Below are positions 35,475 through 46,550 of a stretch of DNA of 64,000 nt, in pieces (positions within the stretch are counted from its first letter, which is position 1; each line of letters begins with the position of its first letter). Below the pieces are notes generated by a model. The model had not been told where the DNA came from and made no database searches. It worked only from the letters and a program-made list of their open reading frames with translations. Made by a program: the position numbers and the translations under genes. Source of the DNA: Icerya purchasi (Eukaryota; Arthropoda; Insecta; Hemiptera; Monophlebidae); the NCBI GenBank assembly GCA_039619475.1, contig CM077115.1, forward strand, positions 509,350,815 to 509,414,814. Direction: 5' to 3'.

Positions 35475-35517
35475 TTGGGCACTCACATAACGGGCATACT
35501 TGCTCAGTGAGACCCAA
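35475..35517 (+). promoter_or_regulatory. 3'-terminal RNA hairpin, family B copy 2
   Basis: TTGGG (35475) pairs with CCCAA (35513), CTCAC (35482) with GTGAG (35507), and GGGC (35492) with GCTC (35502) around ATACTT. Copy 1 has CCCAC/GTGGG and GGGC/GCCT in the same places. At the second position of the middle stem a T-A pair here replaces a C-G pair there. In the top stem one position is G-C here and G-T there, and its neighbour the reverse. Confidence 0.65.
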
Positions 35518-35606
35518 AACTTATTTCCATATAAAAAAAAAACAAAAAAAAACTACAATATTGTATTGCCTCAGAATGCCAAAGAACTTTTCCTTTCTCA
35601 CTGAAT

Positions 35607-35630
35607 ACATATATATATATATATATATAT
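35607..35630. repeat. (TA)n microsatellite
   Basis: About eleven TA units, uninterrupted. Confidence 0.95.
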
Positions 35631-36097
35631 GCGCCGAAAAATATCAAATTTTTTTACGTTACTCTAACTCTATCGACATATCGTATGCGCAAAGGAGCGG
35701 AGTACATTGTGAGTAGGTGACTCGGTTTTACGGATCCGAAATTACACACATCCGATAAATTCGCCGCGGCACCTTTTACGCTACTGGAAAAGGAATTTTT
35801 GTATCATTCAATGCAGCCGGAGAAAAAGAAAAAACGTATATCGTAATAAACGAATATTCAGGTAATATGAGGTTGCGTTGTATATGCATTAGACCTCGTA
35901 TTTCTCCCGCGTTCTTTCCATCCTCCATCGGCTCCTAATGTAGCAGCCATTATTTACCCGGTACCTTTTAAAGTCTACAGTATGTAACAATACTAAATAT
36001 GAATTACAATTATCTCTTTGAATTGAATTTTCCGCGCCATGCTTGAGAATTTAATGCCGTCACAATGCAGCTGAGCTTAAGGACGGAAATCAAGTAC

Positions 36098-36133
<36 letters not shown>

Positions 36134-36134
36134 A
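36098..36134. repeat. Compound (TA)n(TG)n microsatellite
   Basis: About eleven TA units run directly into about seven TG units, followed by TACATATA. Confidence 0.95.
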
Positions 36135-36161
36135 CATATAAATTCAACCATTTTGACCTCG

Positions 36162-36180
36162 CAAGGGGCAGCGCCCCTTG
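36162..36180. repeat. GC-rich inverted repeat
   Basis: CAAGGGGC and GCCCCTTG are perfect 8-bp arms around the 3-base loop AGC. ACCCCTCTTG follows directly and partly repeats the right arm. Such hairpins are common at ends of non-autonomous DNA transposons, but no partner end is visible. Confidence 0.8.
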
Positions 36181-36451
36181 ACCCCTCTTGTTTACATTTC
36201 TGTCTTTTTCTCTTTTATACTTTGTATAAAGTGATCAAAATTTACAACGTAATTCTTAGGACGGCCTCCATTAGATTTTATAACGAAAAAAAAAATATTC
36301 CAATTTTATATAATTAACAAAAATACATCCAATAATTTATGCTTTAAATATTTCATTAAACTACCGAAACAACTTAACATACTACAACATAATACATTTT
36401 TTTTTTTTTTTTACGTTTCCACGGTACTATTAAATTAGGAATATATTCTTT

Positions 36452-36466
36452 ACTTGCACAGTAATA
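36452..36466. repeat. Target-site duplication, left copy
   Basis: ACTTGCACAGTAATA is identical to 40881-40895, which follows the poly(A) tail of the jockey element. Confidence 0.95.
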
Positions 36467-36699
36467 TAACGGAACAAAGTTCGTAGTGGAATGTAATTGT
36501 GTAACATGCTCGCCCGATGAAACTTCCGAGTGAGAAACGCTGACGGTATTATTAAACAAGAGAGAATATATTTAATTTACGATCGCATCGGTGAGATTAT
36601 TCCGTTTATTACTTTGGTATACGGCATTAGCCGAGCCAAATTAACAATTAGATTAAGAATATTATGTTACTAACATTTAATTGACGCGGTAATATAATT

Positions 36700-38075
36700 A
36701 TGAAAAGTACATCAAGGCTGCACCTGCATCTGCAGTGCAGTCACCTATAAATGTGACACAGAATGAACAATTACTCCAACAGAATAAAAAGCTTCAAAAG
36801 CAGAATGAGGAGTTACAGATACAAATTAGCAAGCTGCTGAATGAAATAGAGAAAATGCAGAAAACGATAGAATTACTGTCGGTTAGTAAAATAAATTCAG
36901 AGAAGTCTGAAGTTGACAAACAGTATTATACTGATGAAGATGAAATAGTCAAAGAGACTGAATGGTTAGTCAAAAAAAATAAAACTAATAATAAAAGGAA
37001 GGGAAGTGAAATTACACCTCCGCAGAGAAAGGATAAAAAAAGAGGTATAAGAACACCGGAAAATATACAAACCGATGTTCCTCATTTTCGCTATCAAGGT
37101 AAACCAAAACCATTTTTTGTGGCTAATGTTTCGGATTTTAAAAAACTAGCAAATGTAATCACGCAAGTTGTAGGTGATAAATTTGTGTGTAAACAACTGC
37201 CGGCAAATCAAGTTAGAGTAAACGTTGAAACGGTAGAAAATTATAAAAAATTAGAAAAACATTTATCTGAAAATAACTTTGAATACCATACTTACTTATT
37301 AGATAGTGTGAAACCAATCAAAGTGGTAATTAAAGGATTGCCATCAAATATGGAAGAAAACACTATAAGAGAAGACTTATTAAATAAAGGATTTAATGTA
37401 TTAAAAATCAGTAATATATGGAAAACAGTAAGTGATGCTGAAACAAGGATAAAAACTAGAGTACCAACACCGATGTTTGTGATTGATTTTGATGCCAAGT
37501 GTGACGTTGAAAAAATTAAAAATATTAAAAATATATGTCATATGCTTGTTCAAAACGAACCATGGAGAAATCCCAAAGGCATGCCACAATGTAAGAGATG
37601 TCAAGCCTATGGCCATGTAAAAAATAGATGTTGTCGTAAACCTAGATGCGTCAAATGTGCAGGCTCCCATTTAACAGGAGAATGTACAAAAAAGCCAGGT
37701 GAGGAGTGCAGATGTGCATTGTGTGGGAAACAACATCCTGCTAGTTATAGAGGATGCGAAGTAGCAGTTGCTCCCCAAAAGAGAAATAAACTGCCCATTG
37801 GTAATAAAGAGCAAAATACCTTACCATAAAGAAATAAGGAAAATGATCAAAAAAATAGTGATGTGATTAGAGATCGTTCTAATAAAGACAATCAAAAAGA
37901 GCACATGAATCATCAGATAATTAACGCTGATGATAATGATGAAAAAGAAAAATCGTCAGAAAACCTTATTAAAAAATTAGAAATTTTTTTAGAAAAACAG
38001 GAAAAGAGAATAAATAGAATTTTTGATAGATTAAATTCAATAGACAGGAAGTTGAATAAATCTAACAATAAATGA
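36700..38075 (+). pseudogene. Jockey ORF1: coiled coil, PRE_C2HC domain and three zinc knuckles
   Basis: ORF1 proteins of this type bind the element RNA and help carry it to target DNA. Counting from the codon at 36735, residues 9-48 are a coiled coil (NEQLLQQNKKLQKQNEELQ and onward), 80-110 are basic, and 195-270 fit the PRE_C2HC domain. Knuckles follow at 286-299 (C-x2-C-x4-H-x4-C), 305-317 (C-x2-C-x3-H-x4-C) and 327-341 (C-x2-C-x3-H-x6-C). No ATG precedes residue 1 in frame. An ATG at 36700 lies in another frame with an A4 run just after it, so a one-base loss there would explain the missing start (inference). An in-frame TAA at 37827 cuts off the last 82 codons, which stay open to 38075 and are again coiled-coil-like (KKLEIFLEKQEKRINRIFDR). 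The stop TGA overlaps the ORF2 start as ATGA. Confidence 0.85.
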
Positions 38076-40732
38076 ACTTGATAAAGATAGCAACATTTAA
38101 TGTAAATGGGCTCAAACATAGACGCCACGAAGTTGAAATATTCTTAGTAAAAGAAAAAATCGATGTATTATTAATATCTGAACCGAATATTGCGCAAAAT
38201 ACTTTTATCAAATTTAATGGTTATTGTTTGTACAATACTATGCATCCTGATGGAGGTGGGCGCAGAGGTGCAGCAATACTAATTAAGAATAGCATAAAGC
38301 ACCATGTACTAGGAGAAATTAGTACAAATCAAATTCAAGCTACAAATATTAAAATAGATACTAAGAATGGAGGTTTAGTAGTATCAGCGGTTTACTGTCC
38401 TCCTGGTAACCAGATAAAATTTGACGTATGGGCTGATTATTTTAACATGCTTGGCCCTCGATTTATCATAGGAGGTGATTTTAATTCAAAGCACACATAT
38501 TGGGGTTCAAGAGTTACCACGGGAAGAGGAAAACAGTTGTTACAGGCAATAAAAAAGTTGGGATGCAAATGTTATTCAACAGGGAAACCAACTTATTGGC
38601 CGACTGATCAGAAAAAGTTACCTGATTTGATAGACTTCTTTATTGTTAAGGGAATTACTGAAGGAAACATAGATATTGACGACAATGATGATTTTGCGTC
38701 TGATCATTCTCCAGTGATCATGACCGTAAGTAAATCGATAATCCTAAAGCAACCATATGCTACACTTACCAATAAAAAAACCGATTGGGATCTGTTCAGG
38801 AAGCTGTTGGACGAAAACATTGATTTAAAATTATCGCTGAAATCTAAGGACGAGATTGATATAGCTGTCATGCAGCTTAATGATGCAATACAGCAGGCTG
38901 CATGGAATTCTACACCCGTAAAAAATTATAGTAGTAAAAAACAAAATTTACCGTTTTATATTTTAGAAAAAATCAAGGAAAGGAGAAAGTTTAGAAAAAT
39001 TTTTCATAGAACACAGGAAAAAACAGATAAAGCCAAGCTGAACAAACTAAGTCAGGAAATTAAAAGATTGGTAATTAAATTCAAACAAAACACGTTTAAA
39101 ACCTATATAGAGAATCTCTCCCCTACACAAGAGACGAACTATTCTTTATGGAAAGCTACAAAATGCATTAATAGACCACAACAGCAAAATTTCCCTATTA
39201 AAAGAGGCAATAACGAATGGATAAGAAGTGACAAAGACAAAGCTAATGAATTTACGAATTATTTAAAACAAGTATTTACACTTGATACAACAGATGATGA
39301 TAAAAACATTGTGTATCAGCAAGGGAAAGATGGATCTCTGAGACATTTTAGACCTAGAGAGATATATAATGAAATAAAAATAAATATGAATGTAAAGAAA
39401 TCTCCCGGTTTTGATTTAATTTCGGTACAAATACTAAAGGAATTTTCAAAAAGAGGCATAATGGCACAAACTCAAATATTTAATGCTATAATAAGAATTG
39501 GATATTTTCCCCAACTATGGAAAGTAGCTCAAATAATTATGCTACCTAAATCCGGGAAAGTACAGACAAATATTAAATCATATAGACCAATTAGCTTGCT
39601 ACCCGTTATTTCTAAGTTGTTTGAAAAATTATTATTGAAACGATTGAATCCAATAATAGAGAATTATATACCCAATCACCAGTTCGGATTTCGAAAAGCA
39701 CACTCTACAATAGATCAGATCCATAGAATAACAAAAATAAATGAAAAAAGTCTAGAAGAAAAGAAGATCTGTACAGCGGTGTTCCTTGACGTGGAGCGAG
39801 CGTTTGATAAGGTATGGCACAATGGATTGGTAATTAAACTTAAGAAGATATTACCAATTAAAGTTTGCAGAATTATTGAATCTTACCTAACTGACAGATA
39901 TTTTAGAATAAAGCATAATGATGAATACTCGGAATTGCAAGACATACAAGCAGGAGTACCGCAAGGAAGTGTCCTCGGACCAATTTTATATTTATTATAT
40001 ACCGCTGATATTCCTGTTAACGAGCATGTCACAACGGCCATGTTTGCAGACGACACAGCTGTGATGGCTATGGGAAATAATATAGAAGAATCAACTATGA
40101 ACGTGCAGTCCCACATCAAAAACATTTGGAAGTGGACAAGAAAATGGAAAATAAACCTTAATGAAGAAAAATCAGTACATATTAACTTTACAAATCGAAG
40201 AATCCAGTACTATCCGATTGAAATTAACTCAAAAATTGTACCCAATATAAAATGCGTGAAATATCTAGGTATGCATTTGGATTCGGGATTGAACTGGTCT
40301 ATGCATATTAATAAAAAAGTAGAACAACTAAAGTTGAAAATGTTGCAGATGAAATGGCTTATTGGATGACAGAGTATTCTGTCGCTGAGCAATAAATTGT
40401 TGGTTTATAATCAAATACTAAAACCAGCGTGGAGTTATGGTTGTCAGCTTTGGGGTTGTGCTAAAGTAGCCAACGTAAAAAAAATCCAGATGTTCCAGAA
40501 CAAAGTGCTTAGGACTATCACTAATGCCAGGCAATATGAAAGAAACGATGATACTCATCGGGATCTTCATGTGCCAGAAGTTTCGCAGGTGATAAAGGAA
40601 CTGGCAAGAACGCACTGTTTAAGGCTGCAAAAGCATGTAAACACAGAGGCGAGGCAGCTTCTGTCTGATCAGGATGAAGTCAGGCGGTTGAAAAGAACTA
40701 AACCTCATGAATTAACCGAAGAAAAAATATAA
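38072..40732 (+). pseudogene. Jockey ORF2: APE endonuclease and reverse transcriptase, one in-frame stop
   Basis: The endonuclease nicks target DNA and the reverse transcriptase copies the element RNA from the nick. Endonuclease residues 1-220 include FNVNGL, ISEPN (Glu 37), GGDFNSKHTYWGS (135-148) and ASDHSPVI (SDH 210-212), so the catalytic set is intact. Reverse-transcriptase motifs are SYRPISLLPVISKLFEKLLL, HQFGFRKAHST, FLDVERAFDKVWHNGL (palm A, 571-586), GVPQGSVLGPILYLLYTADI (628-647), FADDTAVMA (658 onward) and CVKYLGMHLDSGLNWSMHI. After 765 codons a TGA at 40367 interrupts the frame, which then continues open to 40732 with KLLVYNQILKPAWSYG and IQMFQNKVLRTI, the normal jockey C-terminus. 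A CGA to TGA change in an Arg codon would account for the stop (inference). There is no RNase H, as expected for this clade. Confidence 0.9.
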
Positions 40733-40810
40733 TACAAGAAAATGCAGGATCGTCCACTGGAAATCCTAGTGCATATATAATAATACAATTAATTTAGAGT
40801 ATTACTGAAT

Positions 40811-40860
40811 GTTCGTGAACCGAACAGATTGTAATAAAAACCACTTAAGTGGGTTTTTTT
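40811..40860 (+). promoter_or_regulatory. 3' UTR hairpins of the jockey element
   Basis: GTTCG pairs with CGAAC (40811-40825, loop TGAAC). CCACTTAAGTGG (40841-40852) is a perfect palindrome flanked by A5 and T-rich sequence that extend the stem past a bulged G. The second hairpin ends about five bases before the A tail. With one intact 3' end in the window I cannot test conservation, apart from a remnant of the second hairpin near 29844-29866. Confidence 0.45.
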
Positions 40861-40880
40861 TAATAAAAAAAAAAAAAAAA

Positions 40881-40895
40881 ACTTGCACAGTAATA
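40881..40895. repeat. Target-site duplication, right copy
   Basis: ACTTGCACAGTAATA immediately follows the poly(A) tail and matches 36452-36466 perfectly. Confidence 0.95.
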
Positions 40896-41677
40896 AGAAT
40901 GTATTCTCATTATGTTTCCAAAAACGGAAACTGCCACCGAAGACAAACGTAAATTGTGAAAACGAAAATGGGACGACGAACTGTGCAACAGTGAAGAATT
41001 TGCCACATTTATACGTGATACGCCTTTTGATTTGAAAATGACAGATGTAAAAAAGTTTGAAGCGTTAAAATATAACAAACGTCGCATAAAATAAAAAAAT
41101 ATACCTTTGAATTTTTAATATGTTTATGTAACGAGTTTGTAGAAAATCTGCGCCTGTATATGTTTCCACCCGTTTAGTGGAATTTCTAAAAGAATCATTT
41201 TAATCAAGGTGCAATCAATTTGGTTACGTATTAGTTTTTCGCTGATTACGTACTCATCTCTCTCTCTGTTAAGCGTTCTGCTTTGTATTCCAATTTATTG
41301 ACCTTTGAGATTATCCTATTGTTACTTTTATATCCTCTTTCGGACACATTATATTTCCAATACATTGATTACTTCTTATCAACAACATCCAGACGTATTA
41401 ATAAAAAGCTAAAAAAAAAAAAAAGGGAAAACAGAAACGACCGATATTAGAAACAGCCAGTCAAAAGTACACTGTTATCGACGTTTTTACATTGTAATAA
41501 TATTTCGATAATTAAAGTAAATAATGATGACAGGGAAAATCGGAAAATGAATAATTTCCAAAATTAAATAGCCAAGTTACCCCGAACATGACTAATATCG
41601 GTATTGTATTAGATTTTCTGAATTGTTCCGTTTTTCCTACATTATTTACTTTCGATGTTACGACAAGAGTGGATTTA
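40896..41677. other. AT-rich non-coding stretch
   Basis: The region contains an A run at about 41411-41424 and a CT-type short repeat near 41250. No gene is recognised. Confidence 0.5.
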
Positions 41678-41716
41678 TTTTTTTTTTTTTTTAAATACTA
41701 AATTCACAAATATAAA

Positions 41717-41760
41717 TCTAGGCGCCGTGTGTAACTACCTGGGCTATTACGGCACCTAGA
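41717..41760 (-). promoter_or_regulatory. 3' UTR hairpin of family C, copy 1
   Basis: On the minus strand TCTAGGTGCCGT pairs with ACGGCGCCTAGA over 12 bp (one T-G wobble) around a 20-base loop starting AATAGCC and containing GTAGTTA. It begins 11 bases after the ORF2 stop codon. The 59-kb copy has the same hairpin at 59329-59372 with three compensatory pair changes and the same wobble. Confidence 0.8.
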
Positions 41761-41771
41761 CTCACTTGAAA

Positions 41772-44700
41772 TTACAGAAGGCGGTGCAGTCTGTTCGATG
41801 CTGCGAAATTCAACGCTGCCCGAACACAATCCGGGTAGTTCGACAACAGACGGTGGGGTGAGGTATGACTAGAAGTACGGGAAGTATGCCGGCACCATTT
41901 CAGCAGATGCTCTACAGTTGGTGAGGCCATGAACCCGCACAGAGGGCAAGTGACCGGAGAGGGAGCTCTTTCAAAGACGTGATTGTGTGATAGTGCAGTG
42001 TGCCCCAGACGCAGTCTCGATAGAATCGAGAAATCCCTACTTGCGACGGGGAACGGAAGCCACTATGGGTCGGTGTCCGACTTTATGAACCTGAGCCAGG
42101 TTGTTTGTTCCGATCATAGTTTGCTCCACTCCTCAGCAAAGTGCATCAGAAAGACTGATGCGCCAAAACGAGGCAGTAAAGCGTTAAACGGCATCGGGCT
42201 AGATAGAGTTGCCTTAGCAGCCAAGTCAACCCGCTCATTGCCGGGAACCCCAACATGACTAGGGACCCATAAGAATGTGACATAAACCTCAGATCGTGAA
42301 AGTTGGAATAGGAGGTTTTTTATTTTAATTATTAGAGAGTTGCAACTGTCTGGACTCTGGATGGCTTTTATAGATTGAAGTGAGTCTGTAATCAGAAGGG
42401 CATTTCGAGACGCTGGGTTGGAAGAATATGTCTCAAGGCAAAGAAGGATCTCAAACATTTCTGCCTCTAAAGTAGAGCAGTAGTCGTTTAGGCGCTCGGT
42501 GTACATTACACCTCCAATTTCATAAGCGCATGCGGTTGGTGAAGGAGAATTAGTAGGACTTGCTTTAGCTGCGTCTGTGTACATGTGAATGTAGTTAGGG
42601 AAGGAGGCGAGTTTATTTGATACTATTTGAGACATGGGTATAGAAAGGTTAGATGCTCCTAAGGGATCTGCTAAAGATATGTTCATAGATGTTGAGACAT
42701 GAATCCAGGGCGCTAAAGCGGTCGGATTAACATGGTGATCGCTCCAATTTATGCCTACCTTAGAAAGAAAAGTTAAAGCCTTGACCAATGGATCGCCAGG
42801 AAAGGATGGGAATGGGATTTGAAAGTTACTGGTGGAAAAATGATCTGGTAAGGAATAACGAAAAGAATCTCGAAAGGTGAGATAATCGCGAATAATAGAT
42901 AAAGGAGGAAGGCCCACCAAAGCACAAACGCAAAACGAAGGAGAAGTTCGGTGCGCCCCAAGTATGATACGTAAAGAAGTATTATGGATAGGGTCGATAG
43001 ATTTTAGAAGAGTTTTATTAGCCGAAGAATACACCTGACAACCGAATGACAGTTTACTCAGGATAAGGGCTTTGTATACTGATAACAGCAATTTTGGATT
43101 TATATTGTACTTGTGGTTGGATAAACATTTCAAGATGGACAAGGATTTCATGCAACTATGCTTAAGGATAGACATGTGTGGAGCCCACGATAATCTCTCA
43201 TCGAACGTTAGACCCAGAAACTTTATGGAAGGAAGGAATGGGATAGGTACATGTTTTAGGTAGAGGATGATATCAGGATTGGAAATAGGACGGCGCTTCT
43301 TTAGGAATTCGACACATACAGTTTTTGAGGATGAGAAATCCAAGCCATTCTTTTCCGCCCAGTTTTGTAATCTATTGATCGTTGACTGTAGGATAGACAT
43401 CGCATTAGCGAGGAAGTTTGAAGGAAGAGATATATTAAGGTCATCAATGAACAAACGGGCTGTTACCGGCGGCCTTATGCACTCTGCTATATCGTTTATA
43501 TAAAGGATAAACAAGGTTACGCTTAAAGGCGAACCCTGTGGAATTCCATTTTCAGTCGTGAAGGATGAAGATACTGAAGAGCCTATTCTTACTTGAATAG
43601 TTCTATCAGTGAGGAAGCTCTGGATAAAATTGCCCATATTACCGCAAATTCCGGCGTTCTTCAGCTTTTTAAGCACTCCATATCGCCATATGCGGTCGTA
43701 AGCTTTCTCTATGTCAAAAAAGACTGAGTAGAGATGCTGTGATCTACTGTGGGCTGTTAGGATTTGCCTTTGTAGGCTAAGAAGATGAACGAGTGCAGAT
43801 TTATATTTTCGGCCGCCTGCTTGGATTGGAGGAATGATTTTCTTGGATTCAAGATAGAAATAGAGGCGTCGGTTCACCATTTTCTCCATTACCTTAGAAA
43901 GGACTGAGATCAACGAGATAGGTCTATAGCTTTGCGGAAGGAAGGGGTCTTTGTTCGACTTGACAATCGGAATAAGGAGAGTTGTTTTTAAGGATTGTGG
44001 GATAAAACCAGAAGACCAAATTTGGTTGTAGATGCCGAGCAGGAATAATCTAGCAGATGTAGGAAGATGTTTGAGCATAAAGTAATGTATAGAATCCACT
44101 CCAGGTGCGCTATTCCTTATGTTGCAGTTTAGTTGATAATTTAACTCGTGGATTGTAAAAGGAAGATTTAAAGGATCATTTTCGTCGGAATTAAAAGATA
44201 TTGTTTGTTATTCCACGGTCAGTTTCATGGTTGCAAAGGAAGGATCATATAAGGAAAACGACGAGGAATTCTTAAAATGGAGCGCAAAGATTCTCACAAC
44301 GTCAGACTCTTCTTTAATCAGCGAGCCATTCATGAGTAACGCAGGAGTCAAAGAATGATTCGAAGTTCCATTGAGAGACTTGATTCTTTTCCATATAATG
44401 GTGCTGGGTGTATCTTTCGTAATAGAAGAGACAAAAGATATCCAAGACTGGCGTTTCTTTGTCCGGATAAGTAACCTCGCTATGGTCCTGCGCTTTTTGA
44501 ATTCCACTAGATCACTGAGTAATTTGGTGGTCTTGTACTTACGGAGAGCTCTTTTTCTCTCAGAAATGGCTGCGCTAATCTCTGGGCACCACCAAGGTAC
44601 CCGCTTATGCTGTGTGTATGATGTTAGTAGAATGGATGCTACAGCGGCAGTGTTAATTCTTCCGTGAGCTTCTGTAGGTTCTCCTCTACCGATAGTGAGA

Positions 44701-45430
44701 AGTGGTGTGGAACAATAAATCCTGACTTATATTTATCCCAATCTGCTCTGTGAAAAGCGAAACGTCTAACCGACCACTTTTCTCTCGCCTTCGGCACCAT
44801 GGGAGGAATATTGATGAAAATTGGGAAATGGTCACTAGAACAAAGGTCTTGATGTACGGTGCTTGATAAGAATGGGAATAGTGCAGCCGATGCAAAAGCA
44901 AGGTCTAAAGTAGAGAAAGAATTATAAGAAAAATTGAAATGCGTGTGTGAAGGGAGAGGAAGTAGCAGGAGGTTATTGTTCAAGAGGTAGTCGGAGATTA
45001 TCGTTCCATGAGCGTTGTAACGTGTGGATCCCCACAATGGGGAATGAGCATTAAAATCACCCAACAAAAGAGTTGGGTATCCTATCTGAGCTAGCAGGGT
45101 ATCAAACTGCATTTGAGTAATCCTTTCGGAAGGAGGAAAGTAGCAGTTACAGATATTTATACAGGAAAAGGGGAGTGATGGAATTGTAACCTGGACCGCT
45201 ATCACTTGTAATGTGGTATTTAATATTAATTGTTGATAAGGGAAACTGTCCTTTAAGAATATGGCGACTCCTCCGCTGGCTACTGAACCCTGCGTGTAAT
45301 CTTTAAATAAGGGAGAATGTGCTGATTTTAGAGGTGTTTCTTGCAAGCAAACTATGGTTGGATCATGATTGCACAGTAGTAGCTTCAGTTCTTCTATATG
45401 TTTGTAGAGGCCTCTGCAGTTCCACTGCAT
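41772..45430 (-). pseudogene. Family C ORF2: endonuclease, reverse transcriptase and RNase H
   Basis: Codons 45430-44639 encode an endonuclease with its motifs intact (VCLQETPLKS, LLLGDFNAHSPLWGS, CSSDHFPIF). A frameshift leads to the linker (44507-44208, RALRKYKTTK just upstream), a TAA at 44208, then the reverse transcriptase in the same frame: SYRPISLISVLSKVMEKMVN, VFFDIEKAYDRIWRYGVL (palm A), NGIPQGSPLSVTLFILYIND (B), RLFIDDLNISL (C, 43440-43451, so F-I-D-D) and IKFLGLTFDERLSW. RNase H follows with all four acidic residues (MYTDAAKAS, EAEMFEIL, LITDSLQSI, VPGNERVDLA). After TGA at 42114 and a TAG near 42052 the frame continues to the TAA at 41772 with SRLRLGHTALSHNHVF and CPLCGFMASPTVEHLL, a zinc-type C-terminus. 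Few lesions for a 1200-codon protein suggest moderate age. Confidence 0.85.
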
Positions 45431-45497
45431 AATGTTCTTTTGAAATCGTCATGATTGAAACTATCTTTCTCGCCTCAAAAGTGGTATATAGATGATG

Positions 45498-46550
45498 TTA
45501 GTCCGTGAAGGAGCCACTGTGGGGTTCTAATGGGTCCTCCTCCAATTCGCTTAGTATTCGTATGATACAGGTGAACCTGTATTTCAATCTCTGTTCCTTC
45601 AGCAGGGGTTTTGTGGTGGCTAGCATGTATAACAGACCATCTCTGTCTTTGGTGAAGTCCCTAGCAAAGTTGATATAATCCTTGGTGGTCAAGATGTTAC
45701 TGATAAAATCTTTGAATCCATTGAAATCGGTTATAAAAGATGATTGATGTTCATCGAACAGATGCTTGACTCGGGCTGTTACTTGCTCGAATTTTCTGTA
45801 GGTTGGATTTAGGCATCTGCTTTGCTGAAAAGTTGGATGGGGGGAAAAATAAATTTTGCGAATGGTCAGGTACAGGATTGATTTCATTGTCTTCATGATC
45901 TAGAAGGGCCAGATTAAGTTTTTTATTTGCTGGCTGGGATGTGAGGTCTGCACTGATATTTTCAGGTGGGTCTATCGCAGAAAGGGGGTGAGGTCGCTTA
46001 ACGGTTAAATTGAACGGCTCCAAAACTAAGTCCATTCCTTCGCGCGGTTCGGTACTTTTTGGAAGAGAATCGTTCGCATCTTGCGGTAAATCACTTGAAG
46101 CGTGACTGTTTGCTTGAGGGTGGGATGTTGTTGATGGTTCCCTATCGACGGGCTGTTCTGCAAGTACCTTGTGGCTGATTTTACAGCCGGTGCAAGCATG
46201 ATCTTCAAGATTAAGAAATATGCGATGATTTCGGTCGTTGAAACTTAGAAGAAACGAGTCTGGTATATCTGTGCAGCAGGTGTGTTCGATATAAACCTGT
46301 CTCCTCCAGCTCACTACATGGCCGAATTCGTCGTCGGAAGGGTTTACTCGTAATATTGCGATAGGTGTTAGAAGTTTTAGTGTTAGGATGAAAGAAAGGT
46401 AGTGATTTAGTTTATCGTTGGGAATAGTTGGGGAAACGTTGGATAGCACATTTATTAATTCGAAAGAATATAATAAGTTCGACTCTGTGAGCTTTTGATT
46501 CACAAATACAAATGCTGAGATCTCCAGTTTGTTTCAAACAATAAACCTCG
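45498..46550 (-). pseudogene. Family C ORF1, 5'-truncated and frameshifted
   Basis: The first frame (from about 46550, first ATG-type codon at 46503) reads VSPTIPNDKLNHYL, then SWRRQVYIEHTCCTDIPDSF and FNDRNHRIFLN. A second frame (45896-45498) carries YRKFEQVTARVKHLFDEHQ and LKEQRLKYRFTCIIRILSEL. Corresponding pieces occur in the 47.6-kb copy in the same order (RRQFYTNTEINKDLMPASFL, QKHRIFIDN, FTRIIRHLEDEL), which shows it is a real ORF1 and not chance. One frameshift near 45830 joins the two frames. No zinc knuckle is visible. Its biochemical role, presumably RNA binding, is inferred from position only. The N-terminus is missing. Confidence 0.75.

Larger units (their letters stand above)
33060..35550 (+). 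mobile_element. Family B non-LTR retrotransposon, 5'-truncated but RT intact
   Basis: Recognisable element sequence begins near 33060-33120 and ends with a hairpin (35475-35517), TTATTTCCATA and an interrupted A tail (about 35528-35551). The endonuclease is missing. A target-site duplication could not be identified. It is the better-preserved of the two family B copies. Confidence 0.8.
35551..36451. other. Non-coding stretch with microsatellites and a palindrome
   Basis: No gene is seen. The region holds two TA-type microsatellites and a GC-rich hairpin listed separately, and a T run at about 36398-36412. The sequence just before 36452 is the original target region of the jockey insertion. 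Confidence 0.5.
36467..40880 (+). mobile_element. Jockey-type non-LTR retrotransposon (family E), apparently full length
   Basis: A 4414-bp insertion is flanked by a perfect 15-bp target-site duplication (36452-36466 and 40881-40895). In order it holds about 230 bases of 5' untranslated region, ORF1 (gag-like), ORF2 (endonuclease plus reverse transcriptase, no RNase H), a 3' untranslated region with two small hairpins, and an A tail at 40865-40880. This layout is the one known for the jockey clade. Only two in-frame stops and possibly one small frameshift at the ORF1 start interrupt it, so it is the youngest complete element in the window. Confidence 0.9.
41678..46550 (-). mobile_element. Family C non-LTR retrotransposon, nearly complete
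   Basis: On the minus strand the element runs from truncated ORF1 (about 46550) through ORF2 to a 3' hairpin and a 15-base A tail (T run at 41678-41692). The ORF1 start is missing, so it is slightly 5'-truncated. A target-site duplication could not be found on the right side. It is the most complete family C copy in coding content. Confidence 0.85.
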
